Assembly (NCBI GenBank): GCA_005405945.1 | Contig: BJHW01000001.1 | Location: 6,200,001-6,264,000, forward strand | Length of the DNA stretch: 64,000 bases | Direction: 5' to 3' | DNA from: Streptomyces violaceusniger | GTDB lineage: Bacteria; Actinomycetota; Actinomycetes; Streptomycetales; Streptomycetaceae | Part shown: one piece after another, positions 1 through 10,381 of the stretch | Layout: each line of letters starts with the position of its first letter | Position numbering within the stretch: the first letter of the stretch is position 1 | The notes under the pieces: model-generated | What the model saw: only the letters and a program-made list of their open reading frames with translations | Told to the model about the DNA's origin: nothing | Databases searched by the model: none | Position numbers and translations under genes: made by a program

Positions 1-132
1 GGAAGCGGCTGTTGGGGTGCGGGAGTTGGGCGTACGGTGGGGGTGCGGAGTGCCGCGTGGAGCAGGGTGTGGTTGATCCCCTAATGTGGCTTTTGTCGTC
101 CACGCCGTCCACGTTCTTGGGGAAGGGACTCA

Positions 133-297
133 ATGGAGCGCACCGTCGTCCGTTGTGCTGAAGGGCATGTGTTCAGCACCTCCTCGTTCCCGATGCAGCA
201 CCTCACCGTCGACCGCATCGGCCCCGGCCGGTTGCTGCGGTGTCCGCGTTGCGCTCGGCTTCGGCACGCGGTGCCGGTGGGAGCCGATAAGCGGTGA
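133..297 (+). CDS. small Cys-containing (zinc-ribbon-like) protein
   Basis: This is a 54-residue ORF of unknown function. It has two pairs of possible metal ligands: C8 and H12 in CAEGH, and C37 and C40 in CPRC, followed by a basic tail. That spacing suggests a small zinc ribbon. The ATG is preceded by GGAAGGG at 121-127, a good ribosome binding site 5 nt away. The gene ends before a hairpin terminator, so it is separate from dcd downstream. The product could bind nucleic acid, but nothing in the sequence proves it. The reading frame is supported by the RBS and by the ordered cysteines rather than by length. Confidence 0.6.
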   Translation: MERTVVRCAEGHVFSTSSFPMQHLTVDRIGPGRLLRCPRCARLRHAVPVGADKR

Positions 298-325
298 GCG
301 GTAGCCGATGAAGTCACAGGGTGCG

Positions 326-349
326 GGCCCGGTCCGGTGGGACCGGGCC
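326..349 (+). terminator. hairpin terminator after the small Cys protein gene
   Basis: A perfect 10-bp stem (ggcccggtcc / ggaccgggcc) has a 4-nt loop and no U tract, as is usual in actinomycetes. It lies between the small Cys protein and the dcd promoter. Confidence 0.7.
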
Positions 350-377
350 TGTGCCGTGGGGGCACCTGTGATGTGCG

Positions 378-383
378 TATCCT
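378..383 (+). promoter_or_regulatory. -10 hexamer of dcd (leaderless)
   Basis: TATCCT ends 6 nt before the GTG of dcd and no RBS lies between, which predicts transcription starting at the start codon. I see no convincing -35. Confidence 0.5.
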
Positions 384-389
384 CTTCAG

Positions 390-965
390 GTGCTTCTCTC
401 AGACAAGGACATCCGGGCCGAGATCGACGCCGGGCGGGTGCGGATTGATCCGTACGATCCGGCGATGGTGCAGCCGTCGAGTATCGATGTACGGCTGGAC
501 CGGTTCTTCCGGGTGTTCGAGAACCACCGCTATCCGCATATCGACCCGGCGGTGGAGCAGCCCGATCTGACGCGGCTGGTGGAGCCCGAGGGCGAGGACG
601 CGTTCATCCTGCACCCCGGGGAGTTCGTGCTCGCCTCGACGTACGAGGTCGTGTCGCTGCCGGACGACATCGCCTCGCGGCTCGAGGGGAAGTCGAGTCT
701 GGGGCGGCTGGGGCTGTTGACGCACTCGACGGCGGGGTTCATCGACCCGGGGTTCTCCGGGCACGTCACGCTCGAGCTGTCGAATGTCGCCACGCTGCCG
801 ATCAAGCTGTGGCCGGGGATGAAGATCGGGCAGTTGTGCATGTTCCGGCTGACCTCGCCCGCGGAGCATCCTTACGGCTCGGCCCGCTACGGCTCCCGCT
901 ATCAGGGGCAGCGCGGGCCGACGCCCTCGCGGTCGTTCCAGAGCTTCCACCGGACGAAGGTGTGA
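390..965 (+). CDS. dcd: dCTP deaminase (dUMP-forming type)
   Basis: This enzyme deaminates dCTP for dTTP synthesis. The 191-residue protein has the trimeric dUTPase-like fold signatures: GKSSLGRLG near residue 100, the catalytic region HSTAGFIDPGFSGH with the general-base Glu following in TLELSN, and the C-terminal YQGQRGPTPSRS lid. The HSTAGF variant and the lid are those of the mycobacterial bifunctional enzymes that also hydrolyse the dUTP product to dUMP, so I infer direct dCTP-to-dUMP conversion. The length fits the family (about 190). The GTG start has no RBS but has a -10 at the right distance. The gene is followed within 5 nt by a phosphoribosyltransferase gene, suggesting a two-gene nucleotide-metabolism operon. 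Confidence 0.95.
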   Translation: MLLSDKDIRAEIDAGRVRIDPYDPAMVQPSSIDVRLDRFFRVFENHRYPHIDPAVEQPDLTRLVEPEGEDAFILHPGEFVLASTYEVVSLPDDIASRLEGKSSLGRLGLLTHSTAGFIDPGFSGHVTLELSNVATLPIKLWPGMKIGQLCMFRLTSPAEHPYGSARYGSRYQGQRGPTPSRSFQSFHRTKV

Positions 966-970
966 GCGGC

Positions 971-1468
971 GTGGGTGAGCAGCGCGAGAACCTTACGTAC
1001 GAGCGGTTCGGGGTCGCGGTCCGCGAGCTGGCGGAGAAGATCGCCGACGATGGCTACGAGCCCGACATCGTGCTCTCCATAGCCCGTGGCGGGGTCTTCG
1101 TGGCCGGTGGGCTGGCGTACGCGCTCGACTGCAAGAACATCCACCTGGTGAACGTGGAGTTCTACACGGGCGTGGGGACCACCCTCGACATGCCCGTGAT
1201 GCTCGCGCCCGTGCCCAACGCGATCGACTTCTCCGACAAGAAGGTGCTGATCGCCGATGACGTGGCGGACACCGGCAAGACGCTGAAGCTGGTCCGGGAC
1301 TTCTGCCTCGGCACGGTCGCCGAGGTGCGCAGCGCGGTGATCTACGAGAAGCCGCAGTCGCTCGTGGAGTGCGAGTACGTCTGGCAGCGCACCGATCAGT
1401 GGATCAACTTCCCGTGGAGCGTCGAACCGCCCGTCGTGCGGCGGGAGGGGCAGGTTCGGGACGCCTGA
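971..1468 (+). CDS. phosphoribosyltransferase
   Basis: This is a type I PRTase-fold protein of 165 residues. The PRPP-binding loop is visible as VLIADDVADTGKTLKLV near residue 95, and an upstream SIARGGVFVAGGLAYAL strand-loop corresponds to the PPi loop of hypoxanthine/xanthine/guanine PRTases. The base acceptor cannot be read from sequence; a purine base is the best guess. The GTG at 971 is chosen because GAAGG at 956-960 lies 10 nt upstream. A GTG at 962 overlapping the dcd stop is the alternative and would put the RBS too close. It lies downstream of dcd and is probably cotranscribed. Confidence 0.85.
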   Translation: MGEQRENLTYERFGVAVRELAEKIADDGYEPDIVLSIARGGVFVAGGLAYALDCKNIHLVNVEFYTGVGTTLDMPVMLAPVPNAIDFSDKKVLIADDVADTGKTLKLVRDFCLGTVAEVRSAVIYEKPQSLVECEYVWQRTDQWINFPWSVEPPVVRREGQVRDA

Positions 1469-1491
1469 CACAGAGCATGTCGCGTAGATGA

Positions 1492-1513
1492 GGGGCCCGC
1501 CGGTGCGGGCCCC
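1492..1513 (+). terminator. hairpin terminator of the dcd operon
   Basis: A perfect 9-bp stem (ggggcccgc / gcgggcccc) with a 4-nt loop is followed by ttg. It may also serve the convergent membrane protein gene. Confidence 0.75.
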
Positions 1514-1519
1514 TTGTCA

Positions 1520-1602
1520 TGCGGTCTGTGGTGTCGGCCATGCGGCCTGTGGTGTCGGCCTTACGGCTTGTGGTGTCGGCCTTACGGCTCTTACGGCCCT
1601 TA
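1520..1602 (-). repeat. stop-codon-anchored tandem repeat (9- and 21-bp units)
   Basis: On the minus strand, CCGTAA recurs from the TAA stop of the Yip1 gene: TAA at 1602, 1593, 1584 and 1563, then two further 21-bp units in which TAA is replaced. The 21-bp units carry the core tggtgtcggcc. The first stops are all in frame with the gene. Confidence 0.8.
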
Positions 1603-2552
1603 CAGCGTTCCCAGCTTCAGCAGGCTCAGCAGCGCGATCAGCTGGAGCGCCGACGCGCCCAGCGCCTTCTGCCACGGCAGGTCGTGCGACTTGCTCACCA
1701 TCGAGGTGAAGAGCGCGCCCGCCGCCAGCCAGGTCACCCAGCCCAGCACCTTCACCAGCGAGCTGTCCCCGCCCAGGAAGAGCGCGAACACCAGCCGCGG
1801 CGCGTCCGTGATCGACATGATCAGCATCGAGAGGCCGATGGTCGGCGCCCAGGTGCCGTCGCCGCCCAGTTGGCGGGCGAGGGTGTGGGTGACGGCGCCC
1901 AGGATCAGCCCACTGATCAGCATGGCGACGCCCGCGGTGAGCACCCACGGGATGCTGTTGGACATGGGGGCTTTGAGGACGTCCTTACGGGCGTCATCGA
2001 AGCTGAAGACCGCCAGCAGACCGTAGACGAAGGTCACGATCAGCGCCGGGCCCCACACCGCGTAGTCCCGCATCTGCCAGAAGGTGGCCGACGGGCGCAG
2101 CACGATGCCGCTCAGCAGCTGCTGCCAGTGCAGCCGGGGGCCGGCGGGCGGGCCGTGGAGGAGCCTGCGCGGTACGTCTGCCCGCCGTAGCCGTCGTCGT
2201 ACGAACCGGGGCCCTGGCCGTACGGGCCGTACGCGTCGGGCGCATCACCGACGCTGAACTGCTGTGTATGGCCCGAGTTGTTGTCGGCGTACGCGCCGCC
2301 GCCCTGTCCGTACGGTCTCTGCCCCTGGCCGTAGCCTCCGGGGCCGGGGCCCTGCCCGGGCCCGGGGCCGTAGTGCGGGTCCTGGCCGCCGAAATACTCC
2401 GGCTCTCCCTGTGAGGAGGGCTGCTGCCACTGCGGCTGCCGCTGATCGCCGTACGGGTCGTGCTGCTGTCCGTACGGCGGCTGCGGCGGCCGCTGCTGCC
2501 CTTGTTGCGCGGAGTGGGAGTCCCGTCCGCGTCCGATCCTGAATCCAGCCAC
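1600..2552 (-). CDS. Yip1-family membrane protein (frameshifted in this sequence)
   Basis: The predicted protein has 317 residues once the shift is repaired. The N-terminal 135 or so residues are a Gly/Gln/Pro/Tyr-rich cytosolic tail. The C-terminal half (WQMRDYAVWGPALIVTFV onward) has about five hydrophobic segments typical of Yip1/DUF1282 proteins, whose bacterial role is unknown. The two halves lie in different frames: adding one C to the run at 2136-2140 joins them as ...PAPRLHWQQLLSG..., a continuous family-like sequence. I therefore read one gene with a missing base rather than two genes. The GTG at 2552 is preferred over the ATG at 2555, because TACGTT sits 6 nt before it and no RBS is present, so it is probably leaderless. 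Confidence 0.75.
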
Positions 2553-2702
2553 CATTCGAACGTACCCGGTCGTAGCGGGCCGGGTGCGGGAGCTGTGTGG
2601 GCAGCCCGGGCATTGCGGCCGAGCTGTGACATCCCTTAGGGGGTCCCTTATGGGTTTTCCCCCGGTGGTCGGTGGGGGTCGCCGGGGGCGCCGGTGTGCC
2701 CG

Positions 2703-2748
2703 CCCGGCGTTGGTCCCGCCCGGCGTTGGTCCGGCCCGGCGTTGGTCC
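2703..2748. repeat. three 16-bp tandem units
   Basis: cccggcgttggtcc recurs at 2703, 2719 and 2735 in the 247-bp gap between the Yip1 gene and the FG-GAP gene. A degraded gcgccctggtt series follows up to the stop codon at 2800. I see no gene in this gap. Confidence 0.7.
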
Positions 2749-2799
2749 GGCGTTCGCCCGTCCTGGTTCGCGCCCTGGTTTGCGCCCTGGTCCGCTTAC

Positions 2800-4399
2800 C
2801 TAGTCCGCGTCCGCCGCGAACGGCTTGCTGCTGAAGGCTGTCTTGTCCGCCGTGCCGTCCGTGATCCACCACCACTCGGGACGTTCGCCGTACCGCGAGA
2901 AGGCCAGGCCGGGGCCCCAGGCCAGGACGACCTCGTCCTTACCGTCGTGATCGAAGTCCGCGACACCGTAGAGACGGGCCGCGCGCTCGCCCTTACGGAC
3001 GGATTCGCCGTCCACGACGGCGGGTGCCGCGCGGGTCAGCAGATGGCGCCGGGCGACGCGGGTCGTGGCGGGGCGGGATCCTCGCAGGGTGAGCAGCTCG
3101 ACGCCGCCGCGCCCGAGCGAGACGGCCAGTTCATCGGTGCCGTCCCCGTCCGTATCGGCGGCGGCCAGGGTGCCCGACATCCCGGGCACCTTGAGGGGAC
3201 GCGGAGCGGAACCGGCCGCCGGCGCCGCCCCCTTGTGGTAGACGCTCACCGTCTTGCCGATGTCCGGCCGCTCCGTCTCCACGCCCGGCTCGTCGTTACG
3301 GGTGCCGCTGTCGCCGACCGCGACATCGCGGCGGCCGTCGCCGTCGAAGTCGCCGAAGGCGATCGAGTTGCCCTCACGCAGCCCGCGGCCCGTGTGGCTG
3401 AGGCCGTGGGACCCGGCGGTGAGGAGGATGGAGCCGGACTGATCGTTGTCGTTGAGCGCGTGCACCACCAGATCGGTGGCGCGGTGGCGGCCGTCGGCGG
3501 TGTCGGCGATGGTGTCGGCGATGAGATCGCCGATCTCGCCGTGGCCCTCCAGCGGGCTCGCGTACGGCACGGTCCTGGCCGCCTTGCCCGCCCGGTCGAA
3601 CGGCCCGTACAGCACCAGCAGCGAGTGCCGGTCCGCGCGGACCAGGGCCAGGTCGTGGTGGCCGTCGCCGTTGAAGTCGCCCACGGTGGGGCGCTGGGCG
3701 TCCACGCCGTCGTCCGGGCCGGTCAGCTGGACGCGGGCGGCGGAACGGGTGCGGTGGGGGCCGCCGGGGCCGCCCCAGGAGATGTAGGGGACGGTCCGGA
3801 CGGTGGCCTGGGTGCGCTCGGCCTCCTGCTCGCCGAGCGCCTCGCCCGCCGTCGTCGTGACGTCGGCGTAGCCGTCGCCGTCGAGGTCGGCCGTGGCCAC
3901 CTCGGTCGCGCCCGCGACGGTGACGTCCTGGGAGGGCAGCCCGAGGTCGCGATGGCGGAGCACGGTCCGGGTGGCGGGATTCAGGCCGTGGGACGAGCCG
4001 TGGACGAAGGCGATCCGGCTGGGCAGCCCCCTTTGCCGGACGGGACGGGGACGCGCAGATCGGGGTAGCCGTCGCCGTTGACGTCGTCCGGCAGCCGGCT
4101 GCCCTTGCCGTGGGGGACGGGCGCGGTCGCCGTGGGGGTGATGACGGACCCGGCGGCGGAGCCGTCGTGCTGCCCCTGGGCGCCGTCGTCGGGGCCGCAG
4201 GCGGTGAGCAGCAGCGCCAGACAGGCCGTACCGGCGGTAATGGAGGCGGTGACGGAAGTGGCGGCAGAGGCGACGGCAGAGGCGGTGGGGACGCGAGGGA
4301 TGCGAGGGACGCGGGGGATGCGAGGGACGCGGGGGAGGGAGCGGCGTCGGGGGCCCGGGACGCGGCCGGGTGGTGCTGTGGGGGAGGTGCGGGCGTCAT
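2800..4399 (-). CDS. FG-GAP repeat lipoprotein (frameshifted in this sequence)
   Basis: This is a predicted surface beta-propeller protein of about 530 residues. A lipobox (ALLLTACGPDD) marks membrane anchoring. At least six FG-GAP/calcium-loop motifs follow, such as DVNGDGYPDL, DLDGDGYADV, DFNGDGHHDL, DFDGDGRRDV, DTDGDGTDEL and DFDHDGKDEV. The propeller is split: adding one G to the run at 4027-4031 joins GKGG to LPSRIAFVHGSSHG in frame. The start is uncertain. The ATG at 4399 has GAGGTGG upstream, but reaching the lipobox frame needs a second missing base near 4349-4353; a GTG at 4442 is in the lipobox frame without an RBS. The n-region has an RVPRIP repeat. The ligand is unknown. Confidence 0.75.
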
Positions 4400-4856
4400 C
4401 GGGCCACCTCAACCCATCAGGGCGGCTCAGGCCAAGGGGCACGGCACTTCGTTACGAGGGTGATGCCTGGCGCTTCGGCCTCCGCCGCTCGGTGATCTTT
4501 GCGGACGATGCGGGACCGATCAGTCTGCTTGACTGTAAAGATGACCTTTGGAGCACAAGGGCTGTCCGGGACATTTACGGATGCCCTGTTGGGCATGATC
4601 CTGTAGGGAATTCGCAACGTCGTTGTGAGAAGGGATACTTCACGGCCAGTATCGGTACGTCCGACGCGGAACTTCGACGCGGAAAAACGGGGGCAACCAT
4701 GTGTTTAACGCACGGTGTGCGGATGACGGGTGAGGCGGCGAGACGGGTGAAAGAGGGTGCGGGCGGGGTGTAATCGCGATGTCGGACGGGAGTGCTCGGC
4801 CGGCGGCTGAGGATGCCGCTCGCCCGCCGCTGAGCGAGGGTGCTAAAAATGGCGAC
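4400..4856. other. intergenic region, probably with divergent promoters
   Basis: About 450 bp separate the FG-GAP lipoprotein (minus) from the phosphatase locus (plus). The middle (4490-4760) is less GC-rich than its surroundings, as expected for promoter DNA. I see no convincing gene, hairpin terminator or palindromic operator here. Confidence 0.5.
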
Positions 4857-5322
4857 ATGGCTGGACTTTTCGGCCGACCACGGGTTCCGCTGGCCCGCAC
4901 GATGACCGACTGGCGCCCACGCGGTCGGCGTGAGGGGCCCCGCTCGGCATGGGAGCGACGTGGGCGGCGCGTTCAGCAGGACACCCAGGATCAGCAGGAT
5001 CAGCAGGGCCCGAGAGATCCGCGAGGCCAGCGAGACGAGCGGGACTGGCGAGACAAGCGCGACCAGCGCGATCAGTGGGACCGGCGCGATCAAGCCGACC
5101 CGCAGGGCTCGCCGGGCTCCTCTGACCGCTGGGGTCCGCAGGGTCGGCAGAGCCCGTACGCCCAGCTGAGCCCGCACGGGCGATCGCCGGTGCGCACCCG
5201 CTGGAGCGGCCGCGCATCGGGCCCCGGCTCCGGCCCTGGCTCCGGCGGCGGTCCCGGCGGCGGTCCCGGCGCCCCAACGGCCGCGGCAATGGGCAGCGGC
5301 CCCGCTGGCATCCGGGCGCGGC
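4857..5322 (+). other. possible N-terminal extension of the sensor phosphatase
   Basis: An ATG at 4857 opens a frame beginning MAGLFGRPRVPLARTMTDW, followed by a low-complexity stretch rich in D, Q and R (DQQDQQ, RDQRDQW). It runs to the point where the phosphatase frame starts, but in a different frame. Joining the two requires two missing bases or one extra base near 5300-5325, or passage through the third frame, which encodes an Arg/Pro-rich stretch ending RWHPGAA. I cannot tell whether this is the true N terminus, a separate small gene, or non-coding DNA. Confidence 0.35.
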
Positions 5323-8048
5323 GTGCGCACCGTGGCCGGCCAGGTCTTCGTCCTGCAGGTCGGCGTCGTGCTGCTGCTGGTCGTCGCCGCCGTCGTGGCA
5401 CTCGTCCTCCAGTCCCGCTACGACAGCGAGCGGGAGGCCCGTAACCGCTCCATGGCGGTCGCCGAGAGCTTCGCGAACGCGCCGGGCATGGTGAGCACGC
5501 TGCGCGGCCCCGATCCCAGCGCCGTGCTGCAGCCGCTCGCCGAGCGGGCCCGTAAGGGCTCCGGGGTCGACTTCGTCGTGGCCATGACGCCACAGGGGGT
5601 CCGCTACACCCACCCCAACCCCGCCCGGATCGGCAAGCACTTCATGGGCAGCATCCGCCCGGCGACCGAGGGCCGGACGGTCCAGGAGACCTACACCGGC
5701 ACGCTCGGCCTGTCCGTACGGTCCGTGGTGCCCGTCAAGGACGCCCAGGGGAAGGTCGTCGGCCTGGTCGCGGCCGGTATCACGATCAAGAAGGTGAGCG
5801 GCGCCGCCGACCAGCAGCTGCCACTGCTGTTCGGCGCGGCGGCGGCCGCCATGGCGCTCGCCACGGCGGGCACGGCCCTGGTCAGCAGGCGGCTGCGGCG
5901 CCAGACCCACGGGCTCGACCCGTCCGAGATGACGCGGATGTACGAGCACCATGACGCGGTGCTGCACTCGGTGCGCGAGGGCGTGCTGATCGTCGGCGGC
6001 GACGGGCGGCTGGTGCTGGCCAACGACGAGGCGCGCCGGCTCTTCGACCTCCCGCCGGACGCCGAGGGCCGCCTGGTGTCCGAGCTCGGCTTCGATCCGC
6101 ACACCGCCGCGCTGCTGGCGTCCGGGCGCCCCGCCACCGACGAGGTCCATACGGCGGGTGAGCGGCTGCTGTCCGTCAGCCACCGCCCCACCGACCGCGA
6201 CGGCGGCCCGCCCGGCAGCGTCGCCACCCTGCGCGACACCACGGAGCTGCGCGCGCTGTCCGGCAAGGTCGACCTCGCGCGCAACCGCCTCAAGCTGCTG
6301 TACGACGCGGGCGTCTCCATCGGCACCACGCTGGACGTGGTGCGCACCGCCCAGGAGCTGGCGGAGTACGCGGTGGCCCGGTTCGCCGACTACGTCTCGG
6401 TGGACCTCGCGGACTCGGTGCTGCGCGGCGAGGAGCCCCCGGACGGCGTGTCGGACATCGGCGGCCTGGACGCGGGCTCGTGGGCCGCCGTGGCGGCCGC
6501 TGACGGCGGCCGTACGGTCCTGCGCCGTACGGCCCTGAGCGGCATCCGGGACGACGGCCCGCTCTACCCCTCGGCATGTTGATCGAGTTCGGCCCGAGCG
6601 CGCCCCAGGCCCGGGGCTTCCGCAGCGGAGCGGTCACCGTCGAGCCGGTCCTGGGCGACTTCGGCGGCTGGCAGGAACAGGACCCCGAGCACGCCCGCCG
6701 GATCGTGGACTACGGCATCCACTCGATGATCACGGTCCCGCTGCGGGCCCGGGGCGTCGTCCTGGGCGTGGCCAGCTTCATGCGCGCGGAGAAGCCGGAG
6801 CCCTTCGAGGAGGACGACATCTCCCTCGCGGAGGAGCTGGTCACCCGGGCCGCCGTGAGCATCGACAACGCCCGCCGCTACACCCGCGAGCACACGATGG
6901 CGGTGACCCTCCAGCGCAGCCTGCTGCCCCGGATGCTGCCGGAGCAGAACGCGCTGGATGTGGCGTACCGCTATCTGCCGGCGGAGTCGGGGGTCGGGGG
7001 CGACTGGTTCGACGTCATCCCGTTGCCCGGGGCGCGGGTGGCGCTGGTGGTGGGCGACGTGGTCGGGCACGGTCTGCACGCGGCGGCGACGATGGGGCGG
7101 CTGCGGACGGCGGTGCACAACTTCTCCACGCTCGACCTCCCGCCCGACGAGATCCTCTCCCACCTGGACGATCTGATCGCCCGGATCGACCAGGACGAGG
7201 GCCCTGGTGGGCTGGACGGCGACGGCAGCGGTGGTGGAGGTGGCAGCGAGGGCATCACCGGGGCGACGTGTCTGTACGCGATCTACGATCCGGTGACGCG
7301 GCGCTGCACGATGGCGCGGGCCGGCCATCCGCCGCCCGCGCTGGTGCGTCCGGACGGTTCGGTGGAGTTCCTGGAGCTGCCCGCCGGGCCGCCGCTGGGC
7401 CTGGGCGGGCTGCCGTTCGAGACGGCGGAGCTGGAGCTGCCCGAGGGCAGCCATCTGGTGCTCTACACCGACGGGCTGATCGAGAAGCGCGACCGGGACA
7501 TCGACACCGGCCTGGAGATGCTGCGCGGTGCCCTGGCCCACCCCGGCCGGACGCCCGAGGACGCCTGTACGGCGGTGCTGGACGCGCTGCTGCCCGATCG
7601 CCCGAGCGATGACATCGCGCTCATCGTGGCCCGTACGAGGGTGCTGGAGCCCGGTCTGACCGCCGACTGGGAGGTGCCGTCCGATCCGGCGCAGGTGGCC
7701 GAGGTGCGTGCCGCGGTGGCCCGGAAGCTGGCGGAGTGGGATCTCGGCGACGTCGCGTTCACGACCGAGCTCATCCTCAGCGAGCTGATCACCAACGCGA
7801 TCCGCTATGCGACCGGTCCGATCCGGGTGCGGCTGCTCTGCGACCGCAGTCTGATCTGCGAGGTCTTCGACACCAGCAGCACCTCCCCGCATCTGCGGTA
7901 CGCGGGGACGACGGACGAGGGCGGCCGGGGGCTCTTCCTGGTCTCCCAGTTCGCCGACCGCTGGGGCACCCGCTACACGGCGGACGGCAAGGTCATCTGG
8001 ACCGAGCAGGCGCTGCCGCTGTCGAAGAACGGCAGGCCGCGGGCGTAA
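5323..8048 (+). CDS. SpoIIE-type PP2C phosphatase with Cache, PAS, GAF and HATPase domains (frameshifted in this sequence)
   Basis: This is a sensor phosphatase of about 908 residues. Domain order: TM helix (about 5-27), extracellular Cache-like domain (about 35-155), TM helix (about 165-190), PAS (about 215-315), GAF (about 330-540), PP2C/SpoIIE phosphatase with VGGDWFDVIPLP and VVGDVVGHGLHAA, and a C-terminal anti-sigma-type HATPase with SELITNAIRYATG. It probably dephosphorylates an anti-sigma antagonist and can phosphorylate one, in a partner-switching pathway controlled by an external signal. The frame breaks at 6573-6574; adding one G gives ...LYPSGMLIEFGPS... and restores the GAF domain. 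The GTG at 5323 is only the first start in frame and lacks an RBS, so the real N terminus may lie upstream. Confidence 0.8.
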
Positions 8049-8052
8049 GGGT

Positions 8053-8092
8053 GAGGCCCGCCTGCGCTGGAAGCGGTGCGCGGGCGGGCCTC
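8053..8092. terminator. bidirectional hairpin terminator
   Basis: A 10-bp outer stem (gaggcccgcc / ggcgggcctc) with additional inner pairing lies between the convergent phosphatase and Fe-S oxidoreductase genes. Confidence 0.75.
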
Positions 8093-8116
8093 GTCATCGT
8101 CGGTACGGCGAGTGCG

Positions 8117-10381
8117 TCACTTTGCCGGCGCGGGCTCCGGGGCCTCGGTCGACTCGCCGTCGCCCTCCGGCTCGGCGGGGGTCTTGACCGAGTCGAGCAG
8201 CAACTGCGCCACGTCCACGACCTGGAGCGCCTCGCTGACCTTGCCATCGTTCTTCTTGCCGTTGACGGAGTCGGTCAGCATCACCAGGCAGAACGGGCAG
8301 GCGGTGGAGACGATGTCCGGGTTGAGGGACAGCGCCTCGTCCACGCGCTCGTTGTTGATGCGCTTGCCGATCCGCTCCTCCATCCACATCCGGGCGCCGC
8401 CCGCGCCGCAGCAGAAGCCGCGCTCCTTGTGGCGGTGCATCTCCTCGTTCCGCAGCCCCGGCACCTTGGCGATGATCTCGCGCGGCGGGGTGTAGACCTT
8501 GTTGTGGCGGCCCAGGTAGCAGGGGTCGTGGTAGGTGATCAGACCCTCGACCGGGGTGACCGGGACCAGCTTGCCCTCGTCGATGAGGTGCTGCAGCAGC
8601 TGGGTGTGGTGGATGACCTCGAAGTCGCCGCCCAGCTGCGGGTATTCGTTGGCGATCGTGTTGAAGCAGTGCGGGCAGGTCGCGACGATCTTCTTCTTGG
8701 ACTTCTCGACGACGACGCCCTCGTCAGCGTCCTCGCCGAACGCCATGTTCAGCATCTCGACGTTCTGCTGGCCGAGCTGCTGGAAGAGGAACTCGTTGCC
8801 CAGGCGGCGGGCGGAGTCACCGGTGCACGCCTCGTCGCCGCCCATGATCGCGAACTTGACGCCCGCGATGTGCAGCAGCTCCGCGAAGGCCTTGGTGGTC
8901 TTCTTGGCCCGGTCCTCCAGGGCGCCCGCGCAGCCGACCCAGTACAGGTAGTCGACCTCGGTGAGGTCCTCGATGTCCTTGCCGACGACCGGCACCTCGA
9001 AGTCGACTTCCTTGGTCCACGCCAGCCGCTGCTTCTTGGCCAGCCCCCAGGGGTTGCCCTTCTTCTCCAGGTTCTTGAGCATCGTGCCCGCCTCGGACGG
9101 GAACGAGGACTCGATCATCACCTGGTAGCGGCGCATGTCCACGATGTGGTCGACGTGTTCGATGTCCACCGGGCACTGCTCGACGCAGGCACCGCAGGTG
9201 GTGCAGGACCACAGCACGTCCGGGTCGATGACGCCGTTCTCTTCCAGCGTGCCGATCAGCGGACGCTCGGCCTCCGCCAGCGCGGCCGCGGGCACACCGG
9301 CCAGCTGCTCCTGGCTCGCCTTCTCCTCGCCCTCCATGGTCTTGCCGCCACCGGCGAGCAGATACGGGGCCTTGGCGTGCGAGTGGTCGCGCAGCGCCAT
9401 GATCAGCAGCTTGGGCGAGAGCGGCTTGCCGGTGTTCCAGGCGGGGCACTGCGACTGGCAGCGGCCGCATTCGGTGCAGGTGGAGAAGTCGAGGATGCCC
9501 TTCCAGGAGAAGTGCTCGATCTGCGAGACGCCGAACTGGGCGTCCTCGTCCGGGTCCTCGAAGTCGATCGGCTTGCCCTCGCTCACCATCGGCTGGAGCG
9601 CGCCGAGCGCCACCTCGCCGCTGGACTCCCGCTTGAACCAGATGTTGGGGAAGGCGAGGAAGCGGTGCCAGGCGATGCTCATGTCGAGGTTGGTGCTGAC
9701 CGTGATCATCCAGATCATGGTCGTGCCCAGCTTGATCATCGCGAAGAAGTAGGTCAGGTTCTGCACCGTGTCCACGCCGAGCCCGTCGAAGAGCTGGACC
9801 AGCGGATACGAGGCGAAGTACGCGGGCTCGTAATGGTCGACGTGGTGCAGCGCGCCCTCGGTGCCGCGCAGCGCCATGATCGCGAGGCCGATGATGAGGA
9901 TGACGTACTCGACGAAGTACGCCTGCCAGGCGGTGGAGCCGGTGAACCGGGACTTGCGGCCGGCCCGGCTGGGCAGGTTCAGCAGCCGGATCACCATCAG
10001 CGTCAGGATGCCCAGCGTGGTCATCGTGCCGATGAACTCGATGTACAGCTCGTACGGGAGGAAGCCGCCGAGGATCGGCAGCGTCCAGTCCGCCTGGAAG
10101 AGCTGGCCATAGGCGTTGATGATGGTCGGCGGCAGGGTCAGGAAGCCGATCGCCACGAACCAGTGGGCGACGCCGATGACGCCCCACTTGTTCATGCGCG
10201 TGTGCGCGAGGAACTCCCGGACCAGGGTCACGCTGCGCTGCCAGGGATTGTCGGTCCTGGCCCCCGCCGGGACCGGCGCGCCGAGCTTGAAGAAGCGCAC
10301 GAACTGCGCGACGGCCCGGCCGAGCAGGGCAACGCCGACCGCGGTGAGGACCAGCGACACGATGATCGCGGCGAGTTGCAT
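8117..10381 (-). CDS. membrane-bound Fe-S oxidoreductase (EtfD / heterodisulfide-reductase-like)
   Basis: This 754-residue protein has an N-terminal membrane module of about six helices (residues 1-260). It is followed by two 4Fe-4S cluster motifs, CTECGRCQSQCP near 305 and CTTCGACVEQCP near 400. Two cysteine-rich CCG-type domains complete it (CPHCFNT, then GFCCGAGGARMW near 660). This is the architecture of EtfD, known in mycobacteria as the membrane partner that passes electrons from electron-transfer flavoprotein in fatty-acid beta-oxidation to the quinone pool. That role is inferred for this gene; no etfAB is visible nearby. GAGGAGCC lies before the ATG. The C terminus is an acidic, proline-rich tail. 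It is transcribed away from dnaK. Confidence 0.88.
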   Translation of the reverse strand: MQLAAIIVSLVLTAVGVALLGRAVAQFVRFFKLGAPVPAGARTDNPWQRSVTLVREFLAHTRMNKWGVIGVAHWFVAIGFLTLPPTIINAYGQLFQADWTLPILGGFLPYELYIEFIGTMTTLGILTLMVIRLLNLPSRAGRKSRFTGSTAWQAYFVEYVILIIGLAIMALRGTEGALHHVDHYEPAYFASYPLVQLFDGLGVDTVQNLTYFFAMIKLGTTMIWMITVSTNLDMSIAWHRFLAFPNIWFKRESSGEVALGALQPMVSEGKPIDFEDPDEDAQFGVSQIEHFSWKGILDFSTCTECGRCQSQCPAWNTGKPLSPKLLIMALRDHSHAKAPYLLAGGGKTMEGEEKASQEQLAGVPAAALAEAERPLIGTLEENGVIDPDVLWSCTTCGACVEQCPVDIEHVDHIVDMRRYQVMIESSFPSEAGTMLKNLEKKGNPWGLAKKQRLAWTKEVDFEVPVVGKDIEDLTEVDYLYWVGCAGALEDRAKKTTKAFAELLHIAGVKFAIMGGDEACTGDSARRLGNEFLFQQLGQQNVEMLNMAFGEDADEGVVVEKSKKKIVATCPHCFNTIANEYPQLGGDFEVIHHTQLLQHLIDEGKLVPVTPVEGLITYHDPCYLGRHNKVYTPPREIIAKVPGLRNEEMHRHKERGFCCGAGGARMWMEERIGKRINNERVDEALSLNPDIVSTACPFCLVMLTDSVNGKKNDGKVSEALQVVDVAQLLLDSVKTPAEPEGDGESTEAPEPAPAK